Source of the DNA: Penicillus capitatus
Taxonomy: Eukaryota > Chlorophyta
Reading direction: 5' to 3'
DNA length: 64,000 bases
Assembly: GCA_965649825.1 (NCBI GenBank)
Contig: OZ287713.1
Span: 186,001-250,000 of the forward strand
Position 1 is the stretch's first letter. Each line of letters opens with the position of its first letter. The position numbers and the translations under genes were made by a program. Under the pieces are notes generated by a model. That model did not search any database and had not been told where the DNA came from. It saw nothing but the letters and a program-made list of their open reading frames with translations. This document shows, piece by piece, positions 44,427 through 57,061 of this stretch.

Positions 44427-47072
44427 TTGAGCACTGTCGAGTCGGCTGATAAACCCGAAAAAACGTTCTCTGACCTGTTCGGAAGCACAATGCTGTCGGA
44501 GGAGGAGATGCTTTCGAGAGATCCTCAACGTCGATGCGGAGACGCACACTTCGCGTTCGTCGAGACAGGAAATCGCACCCCTTTCGCTATCGGAATGTCT
44601 CTCAGAGAGGCGGAGACCTTTCGAACATCGACGCCCGAGATCTCCCGACTCGGAGTGCATCTGATCGATATCGAGCTCCTCAACATCGAAGCAGAGACAG
44701 AGATCTTCCTCGAACTGCGAGTCGAGAACCAAACCAAAAGAACTGGACCTATCGTGCGTCCTCTCCTCTTTGGGCACGTTAACAGTCGTGTGGACAGTGC
44801 GCAAATGGTGATTGGCCAGAGATGCTCGTGTTCGACGTGCTGCAGATGCCGACGGCGTCGTTAAAGTTACGCTTGCAATTGGGGGCGACGTGCTACTTGT
44901 CAGGTAGAGGTATCCTGCTGGAAAACGCGACGCACGTTGTCATTCCAGACACATGCGGTGTCGTTGTGATCTCACTCGGACGCTACGCCAGACCTAGCAT
45001 GGTAACGAGGCCCGAGTGGCACACATTGACCAAAAAGGACGAGTGCGTCGGCAGAGTGCTCTTACGACTGATTCCGCACACGGTAGTCGCCATCCTCTCC
45101 TCGGCTTCTGACAAAAGCGATGTTTCGCAGACGCGATTGCATCGTCCGCTGAGAATTCTTTGCTGCACGTGGAATATGGGAAACGAGCAGCCACCTTGCG
45201 ACTTGGATCAATGGTTGAAGATCGATAAAGAGTAAGGCAGAGTGGATGAAGGGCTTCGCCACCTGTTAGGCTTTGTGTTTCAGCTTACCGTGTGATCTCA
45301 TTGCAGTGGGTGTCCAAGAAAGCACTTACAAGACACGGACGAGCGTCATCGGCGCAGCTATTTCACGTACACATCGGTGATCGACTGACACACATCATAG
45401 CAATAGCGCTGATCTGTGCAGCGACGACACGACGCTCATCGCTGATGACGTGGGAAGGCTTCAATTCGTCGACTAAATTCAAGTCTTTGTCCAGAACACT
45501 CAAAAACTTCACAGGTCTCGAAACTGACCCTCGGCGCGTTGGTTGGGAGGTGGCATCGTATCGATCGAACGATCGGCGAGGAAATGCCTTTCGGTTAGGA
45601 AATCGTCAAACGATCTGTGGGCGATGAGTATGTGATCGTAAAGAACGTCATCATGTGGCAGATACGTCTCCTGGTTCTCGCTCATGTCGACACGTATCCG
45701 ACGATACGGACGATCAAGACCGCCATTCAAGCCACAGGTCGATCGATAATCGATCGATCGATCTAGAGGAATCGATTCATCTCGATCGATTTGCTTCTGT
45801 TGTGTATAGGGATGGCAGGCGTTGGTCAGAACAAAGGTGGAGTGGCGATCTCTCTAAGAGTGTGGGACACGCATCTCTGCTTCGTCAACGCACATTTGGC
45901 CGCGCATCAGGATAAAGTAACAGCACGCAATTCGATGTACAGAAGTTTGTTACGTGGTCTACGTTTGGCCGATGGCGGCATGGATCTCGTCACCGGTTTC
46001 CATCACGTCTTCTGGATCGGCGATCTTAACTACCGAATAGATTACACGCAAAACCCGACACCAAACGAAACGGAATTTCGCCACGTGGTCGGCAACGATG
46101 CATTTGATCATGTATTTCGAACCGGAGCGCATCCAGGAGTCCCTTTGTCACAGTAGAGATCTCTCGGAACTTCTCGAAAAAGACCAACTGAGATGCCAGA
46201 TGGCCGAGAAACATGTCTTTCAGGGATTTCAGGAAGGCGAGATCGATTTCTTACCAACATTCAAAGTCGTTGCCCCTGCATCCCCTCCTCTATAGGCTCC
46301 ACCGATTAGGTGTTGAGAGCCCGAGAAACGATGTATGATCCGAAGCGATTGCCAGCTTGGTGTGACCGGGTTCTGTGGAAAAGCGTCTTCTCCTCGAAGA
46401 AAGCAGAGATCCTGGACTACTACTCGGCTCCCGAAATCGCATCGTCCGATCACAAACCTGTCGCAGCGCTCTTTCGCGTACCGACAGGCACGTCGCAGCT
46501 GCGCAATCTCGATCGCCGATTCTCGGCATCGGCAGTGTTCTATGAATATGGCGATGACGAAGAGAATAACGGCGTGATTGTTTTGGCGATCAAGAAACTC
46601 AGAGCGGAGCGGCTATTCATGATCAAGCGACCGGCCGAAGATCATCCGACGTTGCCCAATCCTAAGGCCCAGGATCAACCCCTTCTGATCTCTCTGCCTC
46701 TGATACCTGTCTTACAGGTTCGCATGATTCTGCGAGGGGATCGCGTCTATCGCACGTCGACCGTATACCGACGAAGCGATCCAGTCTGGAAGAATGCCAT
46801 CCGAATCAAAGTGAACGCGTCGCAGCTTCAACAGCTGAATCAATACAGGCACATTTTTGAACATCTCGCGCACACGCATTGATGGGCGTCTGATGTGACG
46901 TGTGGACAGGTTAATGTTCTGTGTGGTCAACCGCAGGATCGGCATTTCAGGTAGCGAGCAGACGATGGGACGCGGAGTGCTGCCACTGGATACCGTAAAT
47001 CCCCACGCCAATCCTAAGAAGTTTTCCTTCTCTTTTCGAGTAGCCCATCACTCGACGCAATCTCACACATGA
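44427..47072 (+). CDS. Inositol polyphosphate 5-phosphatase with flanking C2-like domains
   Basis: A multi-exon gene. The first exon has a C2-like strand series (RLGVHLIDIELLNIEAETEI, EIFLELRVENQTK). The IPPc catalytic domain follows: ILCCTWNMGNEQPP, LIAVGVQES, MAGVGQNKGGVAISLRV, CFVNAHLAAHQDKV, HHVFWIGDLNYRIDY, LPAWCDRVLWKS and SSDHKPVAALF, which covers the metal-binding and catalytic motifs. The C-terminus is a C2 domain (VRMILRGDRVYRTSTVYR, DPVWKN, GRGVLPLD). It removes the 5-phosphate from phosphoinositides at membranes. The last intron (46849-46909) needs a GC 5' site. One intron near 45740 is full of ATCGATCG words. Confidence 0.88.
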
Positions 47073-48369
47073 TTCTCGCATTGCTGCAGGTTCCGTTGCA
47101 GTACCATTCCATGCCAGCAGGTCAACACGCGTCCCCCTAGCCGCCTCGATCCATCTATCTGTACATTAGGCATTTTGATGGGTGACATAAAGATCAGCTT
47201 AAAGAAGAGACGCCGCGGAATGGACAAGTGTGTTTGCGGTGTAGAATGATCCGCCAGATCATTCGTCTGTGTGATCGACCCATCTATCAGCTGATGAGGA
47301 AAGTGTCAAAAATGTGCATTATTGTCGAACAGGATCGCATGAATGGATAGTTTATACTTTAACTGTCTCCTGTGTAACAGCGATCATTAGTTTTGGTTTT
47401 TGCGACACTCCTATGGCGTCCCCATGTATCGTCTTTGACGCTCATCATCGGCACCCAGACGATTTCAGAGATAACGTTGAAACAGCTTTCCAAGAGATAA
47501 ACCAGATAGAAGGGATAGCACATTTATACAGAAATAGAAAAGATTATCAGAGGGCAACAGAGAGCAGCAGCTCGAAACGGAACACCGTTTGCGATGCATC
47601 CATCCGAGACTGTGACAATCAATGTAACAAACAGGATTGGGCTTTCTCTGCCAGACATGATGTCAATCAACTCTGACCGTCGCTCTTTGCCGCACAGAAA
47701 CACACAACAATCCAAACCGTCAACGCTTCTTCAAAGGGACAACAACACCCAAACGACTCCAGCATCAAAACTCAGCCAACAACACACATCAGTCAATCAT
47801 GAATCAACCAGCCCTGTTTTTTTCCTCTCCCACAAAAACGATTCAGGTCAGTCGTACAGTGTGCTTATCGCTTCAGCTTATCTTTCCAAAGAACGCAGGT
47901 GAGTGTCTCTGTCTTCTGCAAACTGCCTTTCTGTTGAACATTATCTGTTTTTGTTCTCTCTAACTAGTAGATGTGAACGAGGGAATGCACAAGAGCGAAA
48001 CAGTCCATTAGTTATCAATTGGTGGTAGGCAACGTTCTTTGGAAGAACACTCTGATCGTGATGAACTATCATATTTTTTTCTTCTTCCCTTGAGACGGAC
48101 AAAAACTTCGCGGAGAAGTGTGTGCTCCTTGAGAAAATTGTCTAAAGAGAGAGACGCACGAAAGAATCAGATCCCAAAGTCCATTTAGATCATCAGTCAC
48201 ATCACCTTCCCTTTCTTCCAAAACATGACAGCCTCACTCACTCACATGCACGTTTCGCAGTAATAGCAAACAACAACGATGAAATAGATCGAGAGAAATG
48301 TAGAAAATTTGGAAATGGTGATGGCAGTCGTTGAGTCATGACTGGCAAAATTGAGAAGAGCAAGAAATC
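47073..48369. other. Long gene-poor, AT-richer spacer
   Basis: About 1.3 kb with no supported gene. Open frames near 47300-47900 have biased composition and no family resemblance. It includes the 3' flanks of two convergent genes. No tRNA or other structured RNA recognised. Confidence 0.4.
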
Positions 48370-49554
48370 TCACACCGCTTGATCCGGCGTCTCGTCGTTA
48401 TCTTCTGGGAGCAAACGTTCTAGCATCGCACGCACATCATCCAGCTGTGAAGAAATGTCGTCTTCCACTTCCTCATCCACATCCACCTCCTCTTCCAAAC
48501 AACCGTCGTTGTCGCCATCGATCTGGTGCATATCGTCCTCGTCTTCGTCGTCAGAGAAATTGTAGGAAGGGGCATTTGCCTGATACTCTGGTTCTTCTTC
48601 CAGAACCTGGAAATGCCCTTGTCTGAGTTTCATCGACCGTTCCCAGTCCGTAATGCCGACATTGAACTCGGGTGGCATCAATGTCGACCCTTCCAGTTCC
48701 AGGCGACAATCGTATCCAGAGTTGCTGCAAAATTGAATCAGTTCTGACGATTTGATGGTATGGACGGTGGATACATGGGGCATCGAAGCTTCCAGCAATC
48801 CAGAAAACCGAGCGGCATCTTCACTCGATTCAAAACAGATAATGGTCTCATGGTGCAGTCCTGTATCTTGGCTGTGAGACCTTAGTGAATAAATACCTTC
48901 TGTTGCCACCTCTCCCACACCAAACAGCAAAACATACACCTGTCACATCACCAACACATCTCAATCTACCACGGCAGCACACAGCTCTGCATACTTCTTT
49001 TGCTCCATTGAAGAGTTTGCTGTCTCGACTGTTCATCAGATCGATACCGTTGTACTGCTGCTGAGGGTATTTCATGGCATAGGACAGGAATTCTTGTTCG
49101 GGTGTCATGGAACGGGCATTGCTATTGGCGTCGGACGTCGATGAGGAAGAGGACTCTTCAATCGACGTATCTCCAGGATTGCTGCCATTGGCCGGAGGGA
49201 CTTGGCCGTCATAGCAATCCCATACTTCTGAAGTTGACGGTGTCACGACATCGCGATCGAAGGGATTCGAATGGCTCCAACTGTTGACCGGTCCTTGTTC
49301 CTCATGCCACTGCGCACACAACGCCGTTGCTCGACAAGGGTTTTTCTCTCTCGAGATGCGTCTGTTTCTACCTGCCATTGATATCGTGTCGCTTCGTCAC
49401 GTCGACACTCGAGTCCGTTTTGTTGTTGTTCTCGACGTGGTTCGCCAGAGGCCGATGCTCGCACCGCGCCCATGCGTCTCACGTTACCCGCACCTGAAAC
49501 CAAACACATGTGTCGACATGACGGTCGAGAGCTAAGGACCGACGCGTATCGCAT
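48370..49554 (-). CDS. DUF3110-family plastid protein
   Basis: The last exon (48370-48939) begins VYVLLFGVGEVATEGIYSLR and continues with TIICFESSEDAARFSGLLEA and SGYDCRLELEGSTLMPPEF, the DUF3110 domain known from cyanobacteria and plastids. It ends in a long acidic tail (about 70 residues). The exon before (up to about 49280) has a Ser/Asn-rich linker and MTPEQEFLSYAMKYPQQQYN. The join removes intron 48940-48994, which ends TGATGTGACAG. The N-terminus (from ATG 49554, MRYASVLSSRPSC) is Arg/Ser-rich; its exact exons are uncertain. Role unknown. Confidence 0.75.
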
Positions 49555-49937
49555 AGCGGGACGCCGGGCGAGGACGCGGCGAAGCTTCGACTGCGAAACG
49601 TCACCCGGACGCGTTGATACATCGAAAAAGCGCTCGGCGTTGAAAAATGACGCGATAACGACGCGATGGCCTTGGGGAGTGCTCTGCGACGGCGACCGGC
49701 GCGACGGGACGTGTATCTTACTGCAGGTGCGTGTCGCGTCGCGTTGGTGCTTGGAGACGGAGCCGAGACGCCGACCAAGCCTCGACGACGGCCGAATTTC
49801 GACGCCTCCCGTTTTGAAGTTGGCCAAGTGCTGAGTCATGAGTAATGAGCACATTGTTTCCGAGAGGACAAGCTCTAGAGTGGTGAAAATAAGGACAAAT
49901 TCTGAGAGATGTTGCTACACACGTACACACACGTTCG

Positions 49938-51795
49938 ATGGCAAAGGGTGCGATCGGCCACGACCATGTCCAACGCACGAACATACGCGAACGTACAAAC
50001 GCAACGGATCTTTCTGAAAAGACGGGCACGTGCGAGCCATCCCTATGGTGCAAACGGCGACGACGGCGATGCGTAACTTACACACGCTGGCCACCACGAC
50101 GAAGCCGCTGCCGGTTCGGCTGCCGGGTAACCGTCTTTCTGCTGAGTGCACTCCTGTTCGCCATCGGGTGCGTTCTAGGTTTGCGCCGGACGACACGAAG
50201 GATGCGACCGGCGTTGCGCGCCACTTTTGTCGATATGGCCGCATTCGAACAATCTCTGCGTCATCTCTCAGGGTAACGTCACACAATCGGTCGATCGAAG
50301 CTTATGCGAAGCCACACAGGACGCTTCCATCGCTCCCTGAAGTGCACCATCACGTTCTGTCGGCCTTAACGACGCTCGCTGATGTCGATGTGGCGACAGA
50401 TGTGGTGCAATCCGTTTCGACAGCCGCCACTTCAGGTCCATCTCGATGCAGCACCGATGACGATGCATGTCTGGGTGACTTACAGATGCCGCTGTGCAGA
50501 CAGCTTCGAAAACGACGGGGCCCTTTACGTTCATAGCCGACGGTTTGGAGACGATTCTGAAAGCGATCGATTCTGGATTGGAGGCCGTCCACCTGCCGTA
50601 CTCTTACGGCTTCGCCATTATCATCTTGACCGTGATGGTGAAGATCTTGACGTTTCCTTTGTCGAAACAGCAAGTCGAATCATCGATCGCGATGCAATCG
50701 CTGCAGCCACAGATTCGCGAAATTCAAGAAAAGTACAAGAACAATCCGCAAATGATTCAGCAGATGACAGCCCAACTCTACCAGTCGGCCGGCGTTAATC
50801 CCTTGGCAGGTTGGCGATCGCACGATGCGTCTGTATCCATGCTTCGTGCACATCTAGGCTGTTTACCCACGCTGGCGACTATTCCTGTATTCATCGGACT
50901 GTACAGGGCGTTGCTGAATGCTGCGGACGAAGGCATACTGAACGATGGGTTCTTTGTGATTCCGTCGTTGGCAGGGCCGACGACGTCCTCTGCTCGACAG
51001 GCAGGAATGGGATTGTCTTGGTTGCTGCCGTTTAAAGACGGCGCGCCGCCAATTGGATGGCACGATGCGGCGGCGTATATGGCGTTGCCAGCAGTGCTCG
51101 TCCTTTCGCAGTACGTATCACAGTCTGTCCTGCAAACGACGCAGAGCAACGATCCCTCTCAAGCCGGAAGCCGGGCGTTCTTAAAAGTCCTGCCATTGCT
51201 GTTGGGCTGGTTCTCATTGAACGTGCCCTCCGGGTTGACACTCTACTGGATTACGAACAACGTTCTGACGACTGGACAGCAAGTCTATCTGAAGAGAGGG
51301 GCACCGACACCGAAGCAAGCCAATCTGCAGCAGTCATCGAAGATGCCTGGCGCGCCAATGACGCAAAACGAAATCTTCGAAACCATCCTGACCGAAAAGA
51401 AACAGACAGGCAGGCCGTGTGACCAGGATCCGTGATAAGGGTGTATGGTTTTAGGGGCAGATTCGGGGGCACGACGATCGAAGAAGCGGAAGGAATCGGA
51501 GACGATCGCGATAGACACATCGTCCAGAAAAGGAGAGAGATTTCGTGCAAGGAAAGCGAGAGAGGCGGCGCGTAAAGCAAAGACACAGAAAGGACGGTTA
51601 CGTTCTCAGAAACGTCGTCCTGGAAAGCCTTTCGTTCAAGAGCTGCCCAATGCCGACGTCGCCGCCGAATTCGAAAAGGAACTGAGCGCTTCGCCTCTTC
51701 TCCCAACCAGCGCCGCCGATGAGACGAAAGTTGAATCCCAAGGTCAGATGCTTCCTGCATTTTATTTCTCGATCGACAGCGTGGGACGGTGGTAG
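49938..51795 (+). CDS. ALB3: ALB3 thylakoid membrane insertase (YidC/Oxa1 family)
   Basis: The core (about 50508 onwards) reads FIADGLETILKAIDSGLEAV, YGFAIIILTVMVKILTFPLS, LQPQIREIQEKYKNNPQMIQ, then spans 2-5 (LPTLATIPVFIGLYRAL, LSWLLPFKD, LPAVLVLSQYVSQSVLQ, GWFSLNVPSGLTLYWITNN). After a 36-nt intron with two in-frame stops (about 51421-51456) the chain continues as the basic ALB3 tail (SSRKGERFRARKAREAAR), which binds cpSRP43 in plants. A hydrophobic leader upstream (VTVFLLSALLFAIGCVLG) looks like an ER signal anchor, as expected for a complex plastid. The start is uncertain. A 48-nt intron near 50807 is in frame and stop-free. Confidence 0.92.
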
Positions 51796-51917
51796 GGCCG
51801 AACACAACGTGAATGTGGATTTTGTTGCCGTGCTTTGGATCTGGTCCAGGATTGATTTCTTTACTGTGTTCTTGGTAACGGAGACAGACATAATGTAACG
51901 AAATGGTGACGTGTTCT

Positions 51918-54914
51918 TCATGGCTTCTTGTCTTGGGAACTTCCTTTCGAAACAGTTCCTCCAAAGCGCGCCGCCACTTCCTGAGCTGCCGCAAAAGCCT
52001 GAACCGACAACTGATGGCTGGCTGCCAGAAAAGACGTATGTCTACCTTCTGGAACTCGTTGCCCATCGTTTGCGTATCCCGCAGCTGCGATCGAGGCTGA
52101 GTAGATGCCGCAGGTCGTGCAGCTCCTGGACGTGCCGGAACGAGCGGCCGCTCAGTGACCGGTATAGGTGGAGGCGGCGCATGGGTCTTCGATGCGCGTT
52201 TGGGCGCCAGAACTGTCGCTTTCTGTTTCTTGTCTCCCCCTGTCACACATTCTCACACATTTGACATGCGTCCAGTCATTGATGCATGACCATGTAACCC
52301 AGAGGAGACAAACGATGCATTGAAGGTATTTGTTCGGATCGCCTTTTCCAGTCCGTCCTCCGTCGGCACGACAAACGTCGAGACTTCTGGCTGCTTGGCT
52401 GCTGCTGTCCCCATCGAAGACATCCATTCTGCCTCCATCTCTATCACACATAAGATGCAGTCATGCCAATCGGGTGCAAGGAATCAACTTTTGTGGGAGG
52501 GCGTAAAATCTGAGAGCGATTCCGGCGGCAGAGATGAGGTGGCGCTATATCCCAGTCCAGATCCACCCACACGTCCAGCTCCTTTCTTTCCAATCGCCTT
52601 TCGTCCCTTGCCCTTTGAAAATCGCTGATCCTGCAGATGATCATCCACAATATACAACTGTGCTCCGGATGCCGATCCCACCTTCATGGCGACGGAATGC
52701 AGCTCCTCTGTAATATTCTGTCCGGCAGCGATAAGACTGTTCACCAAGAAAGCAGCCTGTCGCGTCTCTTGTGGTGTGACGAGAGTATACGCGACGCCTT
52801 CTTTGTCTCCAGCTCTTCCCGTTCGACCCACCTATCTCCCCACAGATGCTCTCTTGAGTGCATCGCAGCGATATGCACGGACTCTGTGCGTGTGACCGTC
52901 GGCGTCTTTGGAACAGTCGAAGTTGATCACCGTCTTGATAGAAGGAATATCTAAACCACGTGCTGCCACATCGGTCGCCACCAAAACATGATACACCTCA
53001 TCCCTATCCACCAACCCATACCGCCCTCTCTCGCACGGACGAACGGCATCGGATCAGATACCTGAATGCTTTCAGAATGTTCATTCTGGAGTGCTGATCC
53101 ATGTCGCCATGAATGGCGGCCACTCGGAAACCTGACGCGCGATTTCAGACAGGCGTGCGCGAGATGGAGGTCTTGCCTGACTGGCCAATGCGCTCAGAGA
53201 TTTCATCGACTCTGTGTTTCTGATTGGCAAAGATCAGCACCTCGCCTGTATCGACAAAACCTGAGAGATGTGTGTCCAGCCAGTTGAACTTCATCGCATC
53301 GCCGGCCAGAACTTCGACGCTCTGCCGGACGTCTTCGTTGACGGCACCCACTCTGCCAATGCTGATGCGGATGGGATTTGTCAGGATATCCTGACACAGA
53401 CGCTCCACTCTTCGTGGCATTGTCGCCGAGAAAAGCAGCGTCTGCCGATCGGGTCGAATTTGGGCCAAGATCGAACGGACCTGTTTCTCCAGACCCATAT
53501 CGAACATGCGATCCGCCTCATCCAGTACCACAAACGTTGTCTTTTGCATCGTGCATGCTTTTGCCTGGAACCATGTGCTTCGACACGAGACACCTCGTCT
53601 GCTGGTGCTGCAGTACCTTGATCAGATCGATCATGCGTCCAGGAGTGGCAACGACGGCATCGCTTCCTGCTTTGAGTGCCTTGACTTGATCGTACTTTCG
53701 CAGTCCGCCGAAGAGCGCGGCGACGGAGATGTGATACGGTTTGCCAAAGATTCGAGTCTGTTTGTGTATCTGCTCTGAGAGTTCGCGTGTTGGAGCCATC
53801 ACCAACGCCAATGGCCCTTCTCCCTTCTTCAAAGCTGGCGCCGCCATGACGTGAATGCACAAAGGCAGCACGTATGCCGCCGTCTTGCCCGAGCCCGTTT
53901 TGGCCAGGCCCACAAGATCGCGTCCAGACAATGCTACTGGCAACACTTGCATCTGAATGGGCGTGGGTTTCTCAAATCTAAAGGACAGCGCATCTCAGAA
54001 TGCGGGAGAGATTGAAAGGATTGGCAGAACTTCAGTTTCTTGATGACGGAGAGAAGAGGAAGATCAAATCCGCACTGAAAGAAGGTCTTGATAGGCGCAG
54101 GAGCATGAAAGCCTCCCACTTTGATTCCGTGTGCTCCACGCAGCGCCTGAACCTACACAGACGTCACATCACATCACACTTGTCACTCTTCGTCCATCTA
54201 CTACATCACCTGCTGAGCTGTTTGATTCTTGATATCTGCACACGGCTCATAGAAGTCCTTATCAAACTCCTCGTACTCCATAGCATCGTGGTCCAGTGCA
54301 GGAATCAATCCAATCTCGCGCTTCGTCTGCAGAGGAAGGATCTCTTGAGCGAGATCGAATGTGTGCGACACGGACAATGATGAGTTGATCGTCAGAATCG
54401 TATTCTGCTTCCAGATCTTGATCCGCCGCTTTGGCTGCGGCATAGACTTCATCGTCCGAATCGTCCCCTTCACATCACACATGCCACTCAACCGCCGCCA
54501 GTCCTTGAGATCGCGCAGCGTACGTGTCCCAGTCCTCATCGCTGCCATCATTCCCGAACTCAAACCGCGCTCTCTTCGTGCCTTTCTCGCACAAAAAGAG
54601 TGAGACGCTACTCAGGGGGTCGAACTGGAGCCAGACTTCCATAAATTCTGCCACTGGGTCGTCGCCTTCGTCGCAACGCGAGGCAGTGCTCAATCGCACC
54701 GCCTTCGGTTGTAGCTCCTGACTCTTCATCTCTTGGTGCACTTCAGCCATGAACGCATCGAGTGGGTCCACCTCATCCTGTCCTCCCATATAAAGTCGTC
54801 AGAACCTTCGTGACAGTGTCTCACTTCGGGTGTCGTTTGCCGTTTCGTCTCCTGCTCTGGCGTGGCGTCTTCGGACGTCGCCGTGCCGTACGATCGCTTT
54901 CGCGCTGAAGACAT
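51918..54914 (-). CDS. DEAD-box RNA helicase, DDX42-like
   Basis: A multi-exon gene from ATG 54914 ([10 protein letters not shown]) to a stop at 51918. An acidic N-terminus has [16 protein letters not shown] and [11 protein letters not shown], both DDX42-type. Helicase motifs: Q motif before [19 protein letters not shown] (motif I), [30 protein letters not shown] (II), FSATMPRR (III), [55 protein letters not shown] (VI). The C-terminal tail is Lys/Ala/Pro-rich, ending [22 protein letters not shown]42 works with U2 snRNP (SF3B1). Introns near 54150 and 52250 end in TGTGAC-type motifs. Convergent with ALB3. Confidence 0.9.
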
Positions 54915-55023
54915 CGATGATCACTTTAGCCTCTATCAAAACGTAAGGCGTTACACCAAAACTTAAACGTCCATATTCCTCAATCGCCTTCATCATCGCC
55001 ATTCCAGACGCGACGTCTTGTCT

Positions 55024-55612
55024 CTCTACTTGCCGCCAGATATCTTATTCTTCAGTTCCTCGACATCAGAAATCAATTCCTGACGACTCGATTTAAACAA
55101 TAGATATCTGCCACGTCACACTTTCTTCAGCAACTCCAAGAGTGAGAATTCGGATGCGACCTGTAGACGAACCAAGAGGTGTAGATCAGGCCAACCAACT
55201 GAAAGAGCTTTGGAAGAAGCGGCAGACGGTCGAATGCGGAGACCACACTTGAGCCAACAAAGAGCAGCAGAACGGTACCGACGACGTACACCACCAATGA
55301 TGTCTTGTCTTCCACTTTCTCCCATTTCTCCTGTGCGTCTTTCAGCAGTTTGTCTGTATCAAAATCCTTCAGTAGACTGTCCTCCGTGGATGGCTCTGGG
55401 TCCGAGGAAGCTGCTAAACGCGTGGAACGATAGAGGGTTCTGTTATGGGATCGCTGGAAGATGGGATCACGGAACAGGGCCTTCGGGAGATGGAGTCTTA
55501 CGCGAAGGGTGGTGTTGGTACGTGCAAGGGATCGCAATGGAAGGCTGAATGGAGAGGGATGGCGACCGACGGCGACGACGTTGTCGAAAACGGCGACACG
55601 CGTGTTCGACAT
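55024..55612 (-). CDS. CURT1/CAAD-domain thylakoid curvature protein
   Basis: The main exon (to 55161) and a last exon (55024-55107) join across intron 55108-55160, which ends GTGTGACGTGGCAG. The mature part has an amphipathic helix (DKLLKDAQEKWEKVEDK), two spans (SLVVYVVGTVLLLFVGSSVV and LLPKLFQLVGLIYTSWFVYR), and the conserved end LLFKSSRQELISDVEELK. This is the CAAD/CURT1 domain that bends grana margins. The first ~75 residues are a Leu/Arg/Ser-rich leader. An upstream exon ending near 55765 may exist, since a GTACGT to TGATGTGACAG intron-like stretch lies at about 55720-55765. Confidence 0.88.
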
Positions 55613-55949
55613 CTCTCCTGTAGACGACAAAGGGGTGCAATGATAGAGGACTCGAGGCACACGCACGACTGGCAAGGCAATCTGGTCAGATGCAGATCTC
55701 TGCCACAGTGCTGTCACATCAAGCAGCACGGAAAGTGGATAGACCGACCAAACGTACCAACACGAGCATCTGCGAACGAACCAACGGCGGCGTGAAATGA
55801 TGACAGACTCACGGGCTTCAGAAGACGCGCGCGTCTATGGTTGAACAAAATGATCGCGTGTCTGACCGCGAATGGGCAGTGGCTGAGTTACGCGTGGCGA
55901 GGTATACCATGTCGCTGCGTGGAAACAAACTGCAAGAGGGAAGGGTGTA

Positions 55950-57050
55950 TGGTCGCGAAGGTCAGTGGCGCCGAGCGTCGGTGCTGAACGATCGATGCGC
56001 GACGCACATTCCTGACGCGATGCAGGCAGCTATCGTTGACCCCGTCGCTCCTGTGTGACCGGGATAGTGTCCGCTACAAAAGCGATCGGCATTTTTTGAA
56101 GCGATGCGCCGTTCTGCGCCTCGCGATGTGCATGTCGCACAAACGTCATCCATACGACAGTCGACACCGGCCTCAGATGTTTCCCTGTGCACGTGGATCT
56201 GCCGTAGATTGCTGCGTGCCCCGTCTTCTGAGGAGAGAAATGCAAGGACCTGGAAAACGAAGGATCTTGTATCGAGACCCTCGAACCACTGTTCCTTGGC
56301 ACAGATCCAAAGGGAGAGGATGATCGCGTACCATAGGACACCTTCTGAAGCACCCCCATGCTCATGAGAAAAATCGAAGGCCCTTTCTGACCCAGCACCA
56401 ACACACCACTCATTGATGAAAATCGTGTGACTTTCGCTCTACAGATCGCTTTGATCGAGCATGAAGATCGACACGGACCTATCTGAGAGTCCAGCCGTCT
56501 TTGTTTCCTGGGATGATTACTCTGTGCTGTTCACATCTGAGGGTTCGTCCCAGCAGAGCTGATGAGAACACAGAGGAGACCTGATCTGAGGGACACGATG
56601 ACAATCGCCAGCGATGATGATTGCGAACACAGATCTGTTCTGAATGCCCTCGGGCGCTGATGACTCCGTCCATGCACCATTCTGATCGTTCATATCCATC
56701 GGGGAAAGGATGAGAACGGTCCATGACCTTCCCACAAATGATGTCTGTCTTCCATGATTCCAACCGACATGCACCTCCACCTGATCCCCTGTCGAATGGC
56801 ACACCATCCAATGCTCGAGTCTTTTGCGCCGTGTGCGAACAGGGCGTTTCTCTTTTCGAGTAGAGCAATCGATGCAGACATTGGAACATCACATGTATTG
56901 GAAGATGTGTGATGTGTCGGAGTCTGCAAACACACGATGCCTTTTTGCCTTTGTCTGTTCTTGTGGACTGGCAAACTTCCTGAAAGGCAAAGAACGAAGA
57001 CATGAGCTCAGGCAGCGGAAAGGCATCTGTAGCCTGTTCCGCAGATCCAC
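55950..57050 (-). CDS. Possible unrecognised minus-strand gene
   Basis: Several minus-strand blocks look coding, e.g. about 56640-56810 (VCHSTGDQVEVHVGWNHGRQ, WTVLILSPMDMNDQNGAWTE) and about 56060-56330 (IFLMSMGVLQKVSYGTRSS; FVRHAHREAQNGASLQKMPI). I could not connect them with consistent splice sites and recognise no domain. Parts may be shadows or pseudogenic. It lies between CURT1 and the divergent dienelactone hydrolase gene. Confidence 0.3.
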
Positions 57051-57061
57051 TCATTTGACAG

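Noticed and set aside
51251-52246. 331-codon minus-strand ORF
   Set aside because: Only its upper part (about 51918-52240) is real, as the 3' exons of the DDX42-like gene; the rest is antisense to ALB3.
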